Of a stretch of DNA of 64,000 nucleotides, positions 34,095 to 42,346 are shown piece by piece; position 1 is the stretch's first letter; each line of letters opens with the position of its first letter. Under the pieces are notes generated by a model that searched no databases, had not been told where the DNA came from, and was given only the letters and a program-made list of their open reading frames with translations. Source of the stretch: Nonomuraea pusilla (lineage in GTDB: Bacteria; Actinomycetota; Actinomycetes; Streptosporangiales; Streptosporangiaceae); assembly GCF_900109355.1 (NCBI RefSeq), contig NZ_FOBF01000024.1, forward strand, positions 1 to 64,000, written 5' to 3'. The translations under genes and the position numbers were made by a program.

Positions 34095-35206
34095 ATGACG
34101 TGGTGGGCGACACTCCCCTCGGGCCGGGTGACGCGCCTCGACGGCGCCGACCCGGCCGCCGTCGCGTCGGCGCTCGACCGGCCGCGGACTACCTGGCGGC
34201 CGTCGACGTGGCGGTCTGGACGCCGGGCCGGTCCGGTGGGCGTCCGCTGAGCTTCCAGCCGCTGCCCGACTTCACCGCCGTCGCGGGCGACCCCGACGAG
34301 TTCGCCGAGGCCGTGGAGGCGGCGATGGCGTTCCTCGTGCCGCGCGTACGGCTGGAGGCGAACACGGACAAGGCGCAGCTCGGCCAGGCCGTGCTGCGCA
34401 GAGCCCTCGCGCACTACGGCCGCGGCCGCGCGACGAGCCTGCGGGGGCTCGCCGCGCTGCTGTCGGACCTGCCGGACGGCGTGAGCGAGGTGGCGGGCGC
34501 GCCGCGCATCGCGGCGAACCTGGCCAGGTCGCTGACGGCCGCGATGGACAACGACCCGCTGTTCGGCGGCGCGGGCACGCCGGTGGACCCGGCCGTGCTG
34601 CTGACGCCGCCGGAGGGGAAGCGGGCGCGGGTGTCGGTGATCAGCCTCGCCGGGCTGCGGTCGGACGAGCAGCGGCAGAGCTTCGTGGCCAGGCTGCAGA
34701 TGGAGGTGTTCCTCTGGTTCAAGCGGAACCCGGTCGCCGACCGCCCGCTGGGCGGGCTGTTCGTCATGGACGAGGCGCAGACGTTCGTCCCGGCGACGGG
34801 CGGCGGCGTGCCGTCGGTCCGCAGCACCACGCTGCTCGCCTCGCAGGCCCGCAAGTACGGCCTGGGCCTGGTGTTCGCCACGCAGGCCCCGAAGGCGCTG
34901 CACAACCAGGTGCCGGGCAACGCCACGACGCAGTTCTTCGGGCTGCTGAACGCGCCGGTCCAGATCGCGGCGGCCAAGGAGATGGCCCGCGCGAAGGGCG
35001 GTGAGGTGCCGGACGTGGCGCGGTTGAGCTCGGGAGAGTTCTACGTGGCGCTGGAGGGCGGGGCGTTCGTCAAGGCGCGGGCGCCGATGTGCCTGACGTA
35101 CCACCCGAAGGCTCCGCTGACGCTGGACGAGATCCTGGAGCGGAGCCGCGGCCCCGCTCCCCGGCCGGGTCAGGTTCCGGCGATCCTGGACGTGTCGTCG
35201 TCGTAG
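34095..35206 (+). pseudogene. HerA/DUF87-like ATPase, internal deletion and frameshift
   Basis: From ATG 34095 the frame reads MTWWATLPSGRVTRLDGADPAAV, a plausible N-terminus preceded by TATACC (34081-34086). At about 34185 the match switches to another frame (DYLAAVDVAVWTPGRSGGRP) which continues to 35206 through Walker B (FVMDEAQTF) and FATQAPKALHNQVPGN. The P-loop region between is missing, about 150-250 residues. The surviving 368-residue open frame could still be translated but would lack ATP binding. Its 3' end overlaps the convergent MOSC gene by 37 bp. Confidence 0.8.
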
Positions 35207-35880
35207 CGGCCGTCCAGCCGGGCGGTGAGGGTCTCGACCCAGCGGGCCGGGAGGTCGGCGCGGGCGGCCAGCAGCCGGCGGACGCCGTCGAGGTCGTGCC
35301 GGTCCACGTTCATCACGCGGTTGACCTCGGCGACGGTGAGGCCGTGGGCGGGCACGTCCTCCAGGTGGATCCCCTGGCCGCGCTCCACCTGTCCGGGCGC
35401 GAGGACGCGCAGGTAGAAGCCGGTCCTGCTGATCCGCTGGAGTTCGACGGGCAGCCGGCGGGCGCCGGTGAGCGCCGCGTGCCTGGCCGCGATCTTGTAG
35501 CAGGGGCGGCGGGGCTGGCTGACCTGGACGAGGGCGGTGCCGACCCGGTAGGTGGCGCCGATGACGACCTCGGCGTCGAGCAGGCCGCGCGTCGTGAGGT
35601 TCTCGCCGAAGGCGGCCGGGCCGAGCGGCCCGCCGAAGCGCTCCTCGACGTGCGGGTAGTGCTCGCCGGGGTAGACGCACACGGCCTTGTCGGGGCCGCC
35701 GTGGTGCCGCCTGTCGCCCTGCTCGTCCCCTTCCAGCCCTTCGGGGCCGACCGTGACGGGCCCCTCCACGGGTGACTTGACGTACGCGGACGCCACCGGC
35801 CGCCCGCCCCACCGCAGGGTGCCGGTGCGTCCGGCGTACACCGCGAGCACCCTCGCGCCGGTGTCGGGGTTGCTGCCCAC
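35170..35880 (-). CDS. MOSC-domain protein (YiiM-like)
   Basis: 236 residues of the MOSC superfamily, molybdenum-cofactor-binding proteins that move sulfur or reduce N-hydroxylated compounds. Conserved GDEQGDRRHHGGPDKAV, FGENLTTRGLLDAEVVIG and the essential Cys127 in SQPRRPCYK are all present. GTG 35880 with GGGAGAGG about 7 nt upstream. Divergent from the protoglobin gene, sharing a 75-bp region with TAGGA repeats. Confidence 0.9.
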   Translation of the reverse strand: MGSNPDTGARVLAVYAGRTGTLRWGGRPVASAYVKSPVEGPVTVGPEGLEGDEQGDRRHHGGPDKAVCVYPGEHYPHVEERFGGPLGPAAFGENLTTRGLLDAEVVIGATYRVGTALVQVSQPRRPCYKIAARHAALTGARRLPVELQRISRTGFYLRVLAPGQVERGQGIHLEDVPAHGLTVAEVNRVMNVDRHDLDGVRRLLAARADLPARWVETLTARLDGRYDDDTSRIAGT

Positions 35881-35918
35881 CTTGACCTCTCCCTGTCCTG
35901 CGGTCCATGATGGCCGCC

Positions 35919-35949
35919 CTAGGAAACATAGGAGTCCTAACTATAGGAG
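35919..35949. promoter_or_regulatory. TAGGA-repeat operator region between MOSC and protoglobin genes
   Basis: Contains CCTAGGAAACATAGGAGTCC followed by TAACTATAGGAGG: three TAGGA copies and a perfect TAGGA-g-TCCTA palindrome (35929-35939). AT-rich island in a 73% GC region. Probably the binding site of the downstream MarR protein and promoter for one or both genes. Confidence 0.5.
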
Positions 35950-35955
35950 GAGACC

Positions 35956-36537
35956 ATGACGGAGACCATCGCGGGGTACGGCTACGGCACGGCCGGCCGC
36001 TCCCCGGTCACCATGAAGGACCTGGAGGAGCTGCGCGCGAGCGTGCTGTTCGGGCCTGAGGACGAGAAGGCGCTGCGGCTCGCGGGCGACGTCCTGGAGG
36101 ACCAGGTGGAGGACGTCCTCGACGTCTGGTACGGCTTCGTCGGCGCGAACCCCCACCTGCTGGCCTCGTTCTCCACGCCCGGCGGTCAGCCGGTCGGCGA
36201 GTACCTCGACAGGGTCAGGGCCAGGTTCGGCCAGTGGATCCTCGACACCTGCCGCCGGCCGTACGACCGGCAGTGGCTCGACTACCAGCACGAGATGGGC
36301 CGGCGGCACACGTCCCTGGGGAAGAACCGCGCCGACGCGGCGGACGCCGCCTCCCACGTGCCGATGCGCCACGTCATCGCGCTGATCTACCCGATCACCG
36401 CGACCGTCCGCCCGTTCCTGGAGCGCAAGGGCCACGCGCCCGAGCAGGTCGAGGCGATGTTCCAGGCGTGGTTCAAGAGCGTCGTCCTGCAGATCGCACT
36501 GTGGACGCGCGCTTACGCTGATGTCCGTGAATGGTGA
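35956..36537 (+). CDS. protoglobin
   Basis: 193 residues of the protoglobin family, single-domain heme proteins with a globin-like fold that bind O2, CO and NO. Typical long N-terminal region (AGYGYGTAGRSPVTMKDLEEL), LRASVLFGPEDE, WYGFVGANPHLLASF and the proximal-His helix (MRHVIALIYPITATV). Strong AGGAGGAG before ATG. Overlaps the MarR gene by 17 nt, so the globin and regulator are co-transcribed. Confidence 0.9.
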   Translation: MTETIAGYGYGTAGRSPVTMKDLEELRASVLFGPEDEKALRLAGDVLEDQVEDVLDVWYGFVGANPHLLASFSTPGGQPVGEYLDRVRARFGQWILDTCRRPYDRQWLDYQHEMGRRHTSLGKNRADAADAASHVPMRHVIALIYPITATVRPFLERKGHAPEQVEAMFQAWFKSVVLQIALWTRAYADVREW

Positions 36538-37144
36538 CGCAGGCCACCCGCCCGACCAGCCGCCGCTGGACCGCCGCCTGGCCGACGCGCTCGAACGGCT
36601 GACCCATGCGGTCAGGACGCTCGCCGTGGCGGGGTCGCAGGCCAACGGGCTGAGCGTGGTGCAGCTCCACGCCCTGCTCGCGCTCGCCTCGCACCCGGCG
36701 GAGCGCCGCCGGGTGGGGGCGCTGGCGGAGGAGTTCGCCGTGACGGCGCCGACGATGAGCGACGCCGTCAGCGCGCTGGAACGCAAGGGCCTCGTGGTCC
36801 GCGCCGCCGTGCCGGGCGACGCGCGCCGCCGCGAGCTCACGCTCACCCCCGAGGGCGAGGCGCTGACCGCGCGCCTCTCCGGCTGGGACGGCCCCCTGCT
36901 GGAGGCGCTCGGCACGCTTCCGGCCGAGGAGCGCGCCGCGCTGCTGCAGGCGGCGCTCGACCTCATCGCCGGGTTGCGGCGCGCCGGCGTCATCACCGTG
37001 GACCGCAGCTGCGTGTCGTGCCGCTTCTTCCGCAGGGACGCCCGCGACGACCCGGCCGCGCCGCACTACTGCGGGCTGCTGGAGCAGCCGCTCCCCCGGG
37101 CCGGCCTGCGCGTGTCCTGCCCGGAGCACCAGCCCGCCACCTGA
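36521..37144 (+). CDS. MarR-family regulator with C-terminal four-Cys motif
   Basis: 207 residues. The MarR winged helix covers about residues 20-155 (VGALAEEFAVTAPTMSDAVSALERKGLV). Beyond it lies a Cys cluster, C164-x2-C167, C184, C200 (CVSCRFF, HYCGLL, RVSCPEH), well suited to bind an iron-sulfur cluster or zinc. Coupled to protoglobin, it may sense NO, O2 or redox state and act on the TAGGA-repeat region; this is inference. Confidence 0.85.
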   Translation: MSVNGDAGHPPDQPPLDRRLADALERLTHAVRTLAVAGSQANGLSVVQLHALLALASHPAERRRVGALAEEFAVTAPTMSDAVSALERKGLVVRAAVPGDARRRELTLTPEGEALTARLSGWDGPLLEALGTLPAEERAALLQAALDLIAGLRRAGVITVDRSCVSCRFFRRDARDDPAAPHYCGLLEQPLPRAGLRVSCPEHQPAT

Positions 37145-37242
37145 ACAGCCAGGACCGGAACAGGCGGAGCGTGAACGGGCAGGGCGGGGGCGTTCAGGGT
37201 CCCGCGCCCCGGCCGGGCGCCGCCTTGGCGGGCGGCGGCCGG

Positions 37243-37932
37243 TCAGGGTCTCGGTACCCGGGGCACCGCCTCGATGAGGGCGCGGGTGTAGTCGTGCGCG
37301 GGCGCGCCGATCACGTCCTCGGTGGGCCCGTGCTCGACCAGCCGCCCGTGGTGCAGCACCGCCACCTCGTCGCAGACGTAGCGGACGACGGCGAGGTTGT
37401 GCGAGATGAACAGGATCGTCACGCCCAGCTCGTCGCGCAGCGACCGCACCAGGTTGAGCACCGCGCCCTGCACCGACACGTCCAGCGCGCTGGTGATCTC
37501 GTCGGCGACCAGCAGGTCGGGCCGCGCGCCGAGGGCTCGCGCGATGGCGACGCGCTGCCGCTGCCCTCCCGACAGCTCGCGCGGGTAGCGCCCGGCCAGC
37601 TCGGCGGGCAGCGACACCAGCCCGAGCAGCCGCGCCACCTCGGCGTCGCGGGCGGCGCCGCGCAGCCCCCGCAGCCCTTCCGCCACGGACTCGCCGATCT
37701 TCATCCGGGGGTCGAGCGACGCGTACGGGTCCTGGAACACCATCTGCGGGCGGGACGCCCCGCTGACCAGCCCGGTGTGGGGCACCAGCCCGCACACGGC
37801 CCTGGCCAGCGACGACTTGCCGGACCCTGACTCGCCGACCAGGCCGACGATGTGTCCCTCGGGGACGTCCAGGCTGACGGAGTCGACGGCGGTGAACCCG
37901 CCGAACCGCACGGTCAGGTTGTCGATCCTCAC
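37243..37932 (-). CDS. oligopeptide ABC transporter ATP-binding protein (DppF type)
   Basis: 229 residues with Walker A GESGSGKSS, signature LSGGQRQRVAIARAL and Walker B LLVADEIT followed by SALDVS and the H-loop His. Second ATPase for the importer; lacks the C-terminal oligopeptide cysteine-rich extension present in its partner, so is shorter than usual DppF (~320). GTG 37932 overlaps the fusion gene stop (GTGA). Last gene of the block. Confidence 0.9.
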   Translation of the reverse strand: MRIDNLTVRFGGFTAVDSVSLDVPEGHIVGLVGESGSGKSSLARAVCGLVPHTGLVSGASRPQMVFQDPYASLDPRMKIGESVAEGLRGLRGAARDAEVARLLGLVSLPAELAGRYPRELSGGQRQRVAIARALGARPDLLVADEITSALDVSVQGAVLNLVRSLRDELGVTILFISHNLAVVRYVCDEVAVLHHGRLVEHGPTEDVIGAPAHDYTRALIEAVPRVPRP

Positions 37933-39737
37933 GAGGCCTCCCAGCAGGCGACGAGGTGCCCGGCGCCCACCCGGGCGAGCGGCGGGCGGGAGCTTTCGCA
38001 CCGCTCGCCGGCGAGGGGGCAGCGGGGGGCGAACGCGCAGCCGTCGCCGACGTCGCCGGGGGCCGGTTGGCGTCCGGGGATGCTGGCGAGCGGGCGCGAC
38101 CTGTCGGTGTCCATGTCGGGCAGCGAGCCGAGCAGCGCCCGCGTGTACGGGTGGGCCGCGCCCTCAGCGAGGCGCTCCACGGGGAGTTCCTCGACGACGC
38201 GTCCCGCGTACATGACGACGACGCGGTCGCACAGCTCGCCGACGACGGCGATGTCGTGCGAGATGAACAGCACGCCCGCCCGGGTCTCCTCGGTGACCTC
38301 GCGCAGCAGCCGCAGGATCTGCCGCTGCACGGTCACGTCGAGGGCGGTCGTGGGCTCGTCCGCGATGATCAGCTTGGGCGTGCCCATGAGGCCCATCGCG
38401 ATCACGGCGCGCTGCCGCATGCCGCCGGAGAGCTGGTGCGGGTGGCGGCCGGCCTGCTTCTCCGGTTCGGGCAGGTGGACGTGGCCGAGCCGGTCGACGG
38501 CGCGCCGCCGCGCCTCGGCCCGGGTGGCGCCCTGGTGCACCTGCGCCACCTCGGCGAGCTGGCCGCCGACCCGCAGGGCGGGGTTGAGCGAGGCCATCGG
38601 GTCCTGGAAGACCATGGCGAGCGAGGTGCCGAGCTCCTTCTGCGTCAGCGTGGCGGCCTCCTCGCCGGACAGCCGCAGCGCGGTGTGGGAGACGGCGCCC
38701 GGGTAGGGCACCAGGCCGCCGACGGCGGCGGCGGTCAGCGACTTGCCGCTGCCCGACTCGCCGACCAGGCCGACGATCTCGCCGGGGCCGACGCTGAGCG
38801 ACACGCCGCGTACGGGGGTGACGCCGCCGGGGAAGGAGACGGTCAGCCCGCGCACGTCCAGCACGGCGTCCGGCTGGACCTCCGCCTCGTCCGGGGCGGG
38901 CGCGGCGGGCGGCGCGGCCCCGTCTGGCCGGTGGGCGGGACGGCGGGCCGCCCCCTTGGCCAGGGCGTCGCCGAGCAGGTTGAAGCCGATGCCGGCCAGG
39001 GCGACGGCGGCGGCTGGCCCGAGTGCCACCTCGGGGTTGACGTAGATGCGGCCGAACCCGTCGAACAGCAGCCGCCCCCAGTCGTAGTCGGGCGGCTGCA
39101 CGCCCAGCCCGAGGAACGACATGCCGGACAGGCCCAGCAGCGCGCCGCCGAGCGCCATGGCGAGGTTCAGGATGAGCGGCTCGGCGATGTTGGGCAGGAC
39201 GTGCCTGGCCAGGACGCGGTGGCGGGGCACGCCGAGCATCCTGGCGGCGGCGACGTAGTCGGCCCCCGCGACCGACGCGGCGAGCGTCTGGGTGAGCCTG
39301 GCGAAGCCGGGCGCGATGGCGGCGCCGATGCCGAGCACCGCGCCGCGCGCGCCGAGCCCGGTGACCACGGCCGTGAACATCGCCAGCAGCAGCCCGGGGA
39401 AGGCGACGAGGGCGTTGACCATGCCGGTGACGAACCGGGCGCCGCGCCGCGGCAGCACGGACGGCAGCGCGCCGAGCACGATGCCGGCGACGCCGCCGAT
39501 GAGCGCGGCGGCCAGCGCGAGCAGCAGCGAGTACCGCGCGGCGACGAGCACCCGGGCGAGCAGGTCCCGGCCGAGGTTGTCGGTGCCGAACGGGTGGGCC
39601 GCCGATCCGCCCTGCAGGACGGCGGTCGCGTCGATGCGGGCCGCCTCGTCGCCCCACAGGGGCGGGCCGATCACGGCGAGCACCACCATGAGCGCGACCA
39701 GCACGGTGCCCGCGACGGCGGAGGGGGTGCGGGGCAT
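37929..39737 (-). CDS. oligopeptide ABC permease-ATPase fusion (DppC-DppD)
   Basis: 602 residues in one frame: a DppC-type permease (about 1-275; six helices, EAA loop GADYVAAARMLGVPRHRVLARHVLPN) joined through a Pro/Ala linker to a DppD-type ATPase (about 305-602; Walker A GESGSGKSL, LSGGMRQRAVIAM, DEPTTALDVT) ending in the cysteine-rich oligopeptide tail GCAFAPRCPLAGERC. Such fusions occur in actinobacteria and fix the permease:ATPase ratio. ATG overlaps the DppB stop by 1 nt. Confidence 0.9.
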   Translation of the reverse strand: MPRTPSAVAGTVLVALMVVLAVIGPPLWGDEAARIDATAVLQGGSAAHPFGTDNLGRDLLARVLVAARYSLLLALAAALIGGVAGIVLGALPSVLPRRGARFVTGMVNALVAFPGLLLAMFTAVVTGLGARGAVLGIGAAIAPGFARLTQTLAASVAGADYVAAARMLGVPRHRVLARHVLPNIAEPLILNLAMALGGALLGLSGMSFLGLGVQPPDYDWGRLLFDGFGRIYVNPEVALGPAAAVALAGIGFNLLGDALAKGAARRPAHRPDGAAPPAAPAPDEAEVQPDAVLDVRGLTVSFPGGVTPVRGVSLSVGPGEIVGLVGESGSGKSLTAAAVGGLVPYPGAVSHTALRLSGEEAATLTQKELGTSLAMVFQDPMASLNPALRVGGQLAEVAQVHQGATRAEARRRAVDRLGHVHLPEPEKQAGRHPHQLSGGMRQRAVIAMGLMGTPKLIIADEPTTALDVTVQRQILRLLREVTEETRAGVLFISHDIAVVGELCDRVVVMYAGRVVEELPVERLAEGAAHPYTRALLGSLPDMDTDRSRPLASIPGRQPAPGDVGDGCAFAPRCPLAGERCESSRPPLARVGAGHLVACWEAS

Positions 39738-40681
39738 CACGACTCCTTGACGGCCGAGGTGGGGTCGAGCATGCCGAGGACGACGTCCACGGCGAGGTTC
39801 ACCACGAGCACGATGGCGCCGTAGACGAGGATCACGCCCTGGGCCACGGGGTAGTCCTTCTGCGTGATCGCCTCGACGATCTTCAGGCCGAGCCCGGGCC
39901 AGGCGAAGACGTACTCGACGAGGACGCTGCCGGTGATGAGCCCGCTGAGGAGCAGGCCGCCCATGGTGAGGGTGGCGGTGAGCGTGTTGGGCAGGACGTG
40001 CCGCAGGTGCAGCCGGGCGGCGGGCAGCCGCTTGGCCCTGGCCAGGCGGACGTAGTCGGTGCCCAGCTCGCGCAGCGTCTCGGCGCGGGCGATGCGGGAG
40101 ATCATCGCGGCGGGGCCGACTGCGAGGGCGAGCACGGGCAGCACGAACGTCTCGGGGCCCGCCTTGCCGGCGGGCGGCAGGAGGTCGAGCCCGATGGCGA
40201 AGACGGCGACCAGGGCGATCGCGTACAGGAACTCGGGCACGGCCACGGCCGCCCCGGTGACCGTCCCGAAGGCGGCCTCGGTGCCCCGGTTCCTGCCGTT
40301 CTCGGTGCGCACGGCCGCCGCCATGCCGAGCGGGACGGCCACGAGCAGCGCCACCAGCGTGGCGACGAGGGCGAGCGCCAGCGTGTTGGGCAGGCGCGCG
40401 GCGATCACGTCGGTGACGGGCTCGCTGGTCAGGAAGGAGGTGCCGAGGTCGCCCGACAGCAGACCCTTGACGTAGGAGCCGAGCTGGGCGGGCAGCGGCT
40501 GGTCGAGGCCGAGCGCCGCCCGGCGGGCCTCGACCAGCTCGACCGGCGCGGCGGGGCCGAGCGCGGCGCGCACGGGGTCGCCGGGGATGAGGTGGATCAT
40601 CGCGAACGAGGCGACCACCAGCACCACGAGCGACACGGCGAACCGGACGAGCCTCCGGAGCACGGGCCGGGGCAGGCGCAT
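39737..40681 (-). CDS. oligopeptide ABC permease (DppB type)
   Basis: 314 residues with six membrane helices, the N-terminal FAMIHLIPGDPVRAALG block typical of DppB/OppB, and the EAA loop GTDYVRLARAKRLPAARLHLRHVLPN. Immediately follows the binding-protein stop without a gap. Confidence 0.92.
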   Translation of the reverse strand: MRLPRPVLRRLVRFAVSLVVLVVASFAMIHLIPGDPVRAALGPAAPVELVEARRAALGLDQPLPAQLGSYVKGLLSGDLGTSFLTSEPVTDVIAARLPNTLALALVATLVALLVAVPLGMAAAVRTENGRNRGTEAAFGTVTGAAVAVPEFLYAIALVAVFAIGLDLLPPAGKAGPETFVLPVLALAVGPAAMISRIARAETLRELGTDYVRLARAKRLPAARLHLRHVLPNTLTATLTMGGLLLSGLITGSVLVEYVFAWPGLGLKIVEAITQKDYPVAQGVILVYGAIVLVVNLAVDVVLGMLDPTSAVKES

Positions 40682-42250
40682 TCAGTGTCCTCCGGTCAGC
40701 CTGATCGTGGCCGGGTCGAACAGCCCGGCCGTGGTCTTGAAGGTGGCGCCCTTGGCGGCGACCAGCGTGGTCCTCTCCACGACCGGCACCAGGTCGACGT
40801 TGTCGAACAGGGCGGACTCCGCCTGCTGCCACAGCGCGCAGCCGGCCTCGCCGGGGGTGCCCATGGCCTGGGCGACGAGCTTGTCGTAGCGCTCGTTGGC
40901 GAGGTGGGCGAAGTTGGCGCCCTTGGGGGCGGCGGGGCCGGACAGGAACCCGATGAGCTGCGACGGCAGGGTGACGCCGATCGGCAGCCAGATGGCGTCC
41001 CAGTCCTGGGTGGCGTTGAGCGACTCGGCCAGCTTGGTGTCGAGCACGCCGTTGAGCTTCACCTCGACGCCGATCTTCTGCCAGGTGGCGGCCATGTACT
41101 CCACGCCCGCCTGGACGCCGGGCCCGCGCGTGGTGGAGTACAGCAGGCGCAGGGTCAGCCGCTTGCCGTCCTTGACCCGCACGCCGTCGGTGCCGGCCTT
41201 CCAGCCTGCCGCGTCGAGCGCGGAGGCCGCGGCGGCGGCGTCGAAGGCCGGGACGTGGCCGGTGACGCTGTCGCCCCGGCACGGCCGGGGTTCGAGCACG
41301 AGGCCGGTGGCGGGCTTGGAGACTGCGCCGCCGGTGACGATGCCGCCCAGCTCCTTGAGGTTGAGCGCCTGCGTGAGGGCCTTGCGCACCGCGAGGTCCT
41401 TGCCGGGCCTGTCGTCTCCCTGGTGGAAGAAGAACTGCTCGTTGCCCGACATCGGGTGCTCCTTGGCGACGCCGGGGGCGGCCTCGACGCGGGCGCGGTC
41501 GGGGCCGTTGAACTGGGCGCCGTTGAGGGTTCCTGCCAGCAGGAGGTTCGCGGCGGTCTGCTCGTTCGGCACGACCTTGAGCACGACCTGGGCGGGCAGG
41601 TCCTTCGCGGTGGCCCCGCCGGCGCCCCAGGCGTAGTCCCTGCGGACCTTGAACGTGTAGTGGTCGCCGGGCACGGCCTCCGACAGCACGTACGGGCCGG
41701 AGCCCGATGTGCCCCGGGTGAGCATCGACCGGTCCTTCAGCCCCTTGCCGCAGGCGACGAACAGGATGCGGGAGCTCTCCAGGATGAAGCCGAACGGCTC
41801 GGGGGTCTTCAGCGTGACGGTGCCGGCGGCGTCGTCGGCCTCGGCCTTCATGCCGGCGGGCACGATCACCCCGTAGATCGGGGACTTGGTGGCCGGGTCG
41901 GCGATGTGGTTGACGTTCTCCGCGACGTCCGACGGGGTCAGCTTGGAGCCGTCCGAGCAGGTGACGTCCTTGCGGAGGGTGAAGGTCACGGCCTCCGGCC
42001 GCACGTCCCATTTCTCGGCGAGGCCCGGGATGATCCGGCCTGAGTCGTCGGCGCCGACGAGCGTGTCGTAGGCGAGGGACAGGACCTGGTTGGTGACCGA
42101 CATCAGGCCCATGGCGGGGTCGAGCCCGCCCGGGTCGGCGGTGAGGGCGTAGGTGAACGTGCCGTCCGAGGCGGGCCCGGCCGCGGGAGTGCCGCCGCCG
42201 CACGCCGCCGTGAACAGGGCGAGCGCGGCGATCGCTGCTGCTCTTCTCAT
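40682..42250 (-). CDS. oligopeptide-type substrate-binding lipoprotein (ABC family 5)
   Basis: 522 residues with lipoprotein signal (MRRAAAIAALALFTAACGGG; acylated Cys17) and a family 5 extracellular domain: FTYALTADPGGLDPAM, PGLAEKWDV, FTLRKDVTCSDGSKLTPSDV. Binds peptides, opines or nickel-like ligands; specificity not visible. The 96-bp upstream gap contains a palindrome likely bound by PucR. Confidence 0.93.
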   Translation of the reverse strand: MRRAAAIAALALFTAACGGGTPAAGPASDGTFTYALTADPGGLDPAMGLMSVTNQVLSLAYDTLVGADDSGRIIPGLAEKWDVRPEAVTFTLRKDVTCSDGSKLTPSDVAENVNHIADPATKSPIYGVIVPAGMKAEADDAAGTVTLKTPEPFGFILESSRILFVACGKGLKDRSMLTRGTSGSGPYVLSEAVPGDHYTFKVRRDYAWGAGGATAKDLPAQVVLKVVPNEQTAANLLLAGTLNGAQFNGPDRARVEAAPGVAKEHPMSGNEQFFFHQGDDRPGKDLAVRKALTQALNLKELGGIVTGGAVSKPATGLVLEPRPCRGDSVTGHVPAFDAAAAASALDAAGWKAGTDGVRVKDGKRLTLRLLYSTTRGPGVQAGVEYMAATWQKIGVEVKLNGVLDTKLAESLNATQDWDAIWLPIGVTLPSQLIGFLSGPAAPKGANFAHLANERYDKLVAQAMGTPGEAGCALWQQAESALFDNVDLVPVVERTTLVAAKGATFKTTAGLFDPATIRLTGGH

Positions 42251-42309
42251 GAAGGACTCCGCAGGTGGGGGGGATTTGCTCCACCCTGTCCGCTTGCCGT
42301 TCCCCGTTC

Positions 42310-42327
42310 TTCGTGGCGGCCCACGAA
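42310..42327. promoter_or_regulatory. inverted repeat between PucR and binding-protein genes
   Basis: TTCGTGG-CGGC-CCACGAA, 7-bp perfect arms, placed between the PucR stop and the transporter start. Candidate PucR operator controlling the transporter, or alternatively a weak hairpin terminator. Confidence 0.45.
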
Positions 42328-42346
42328 ATGTGCAGGAGGGCTCGTG

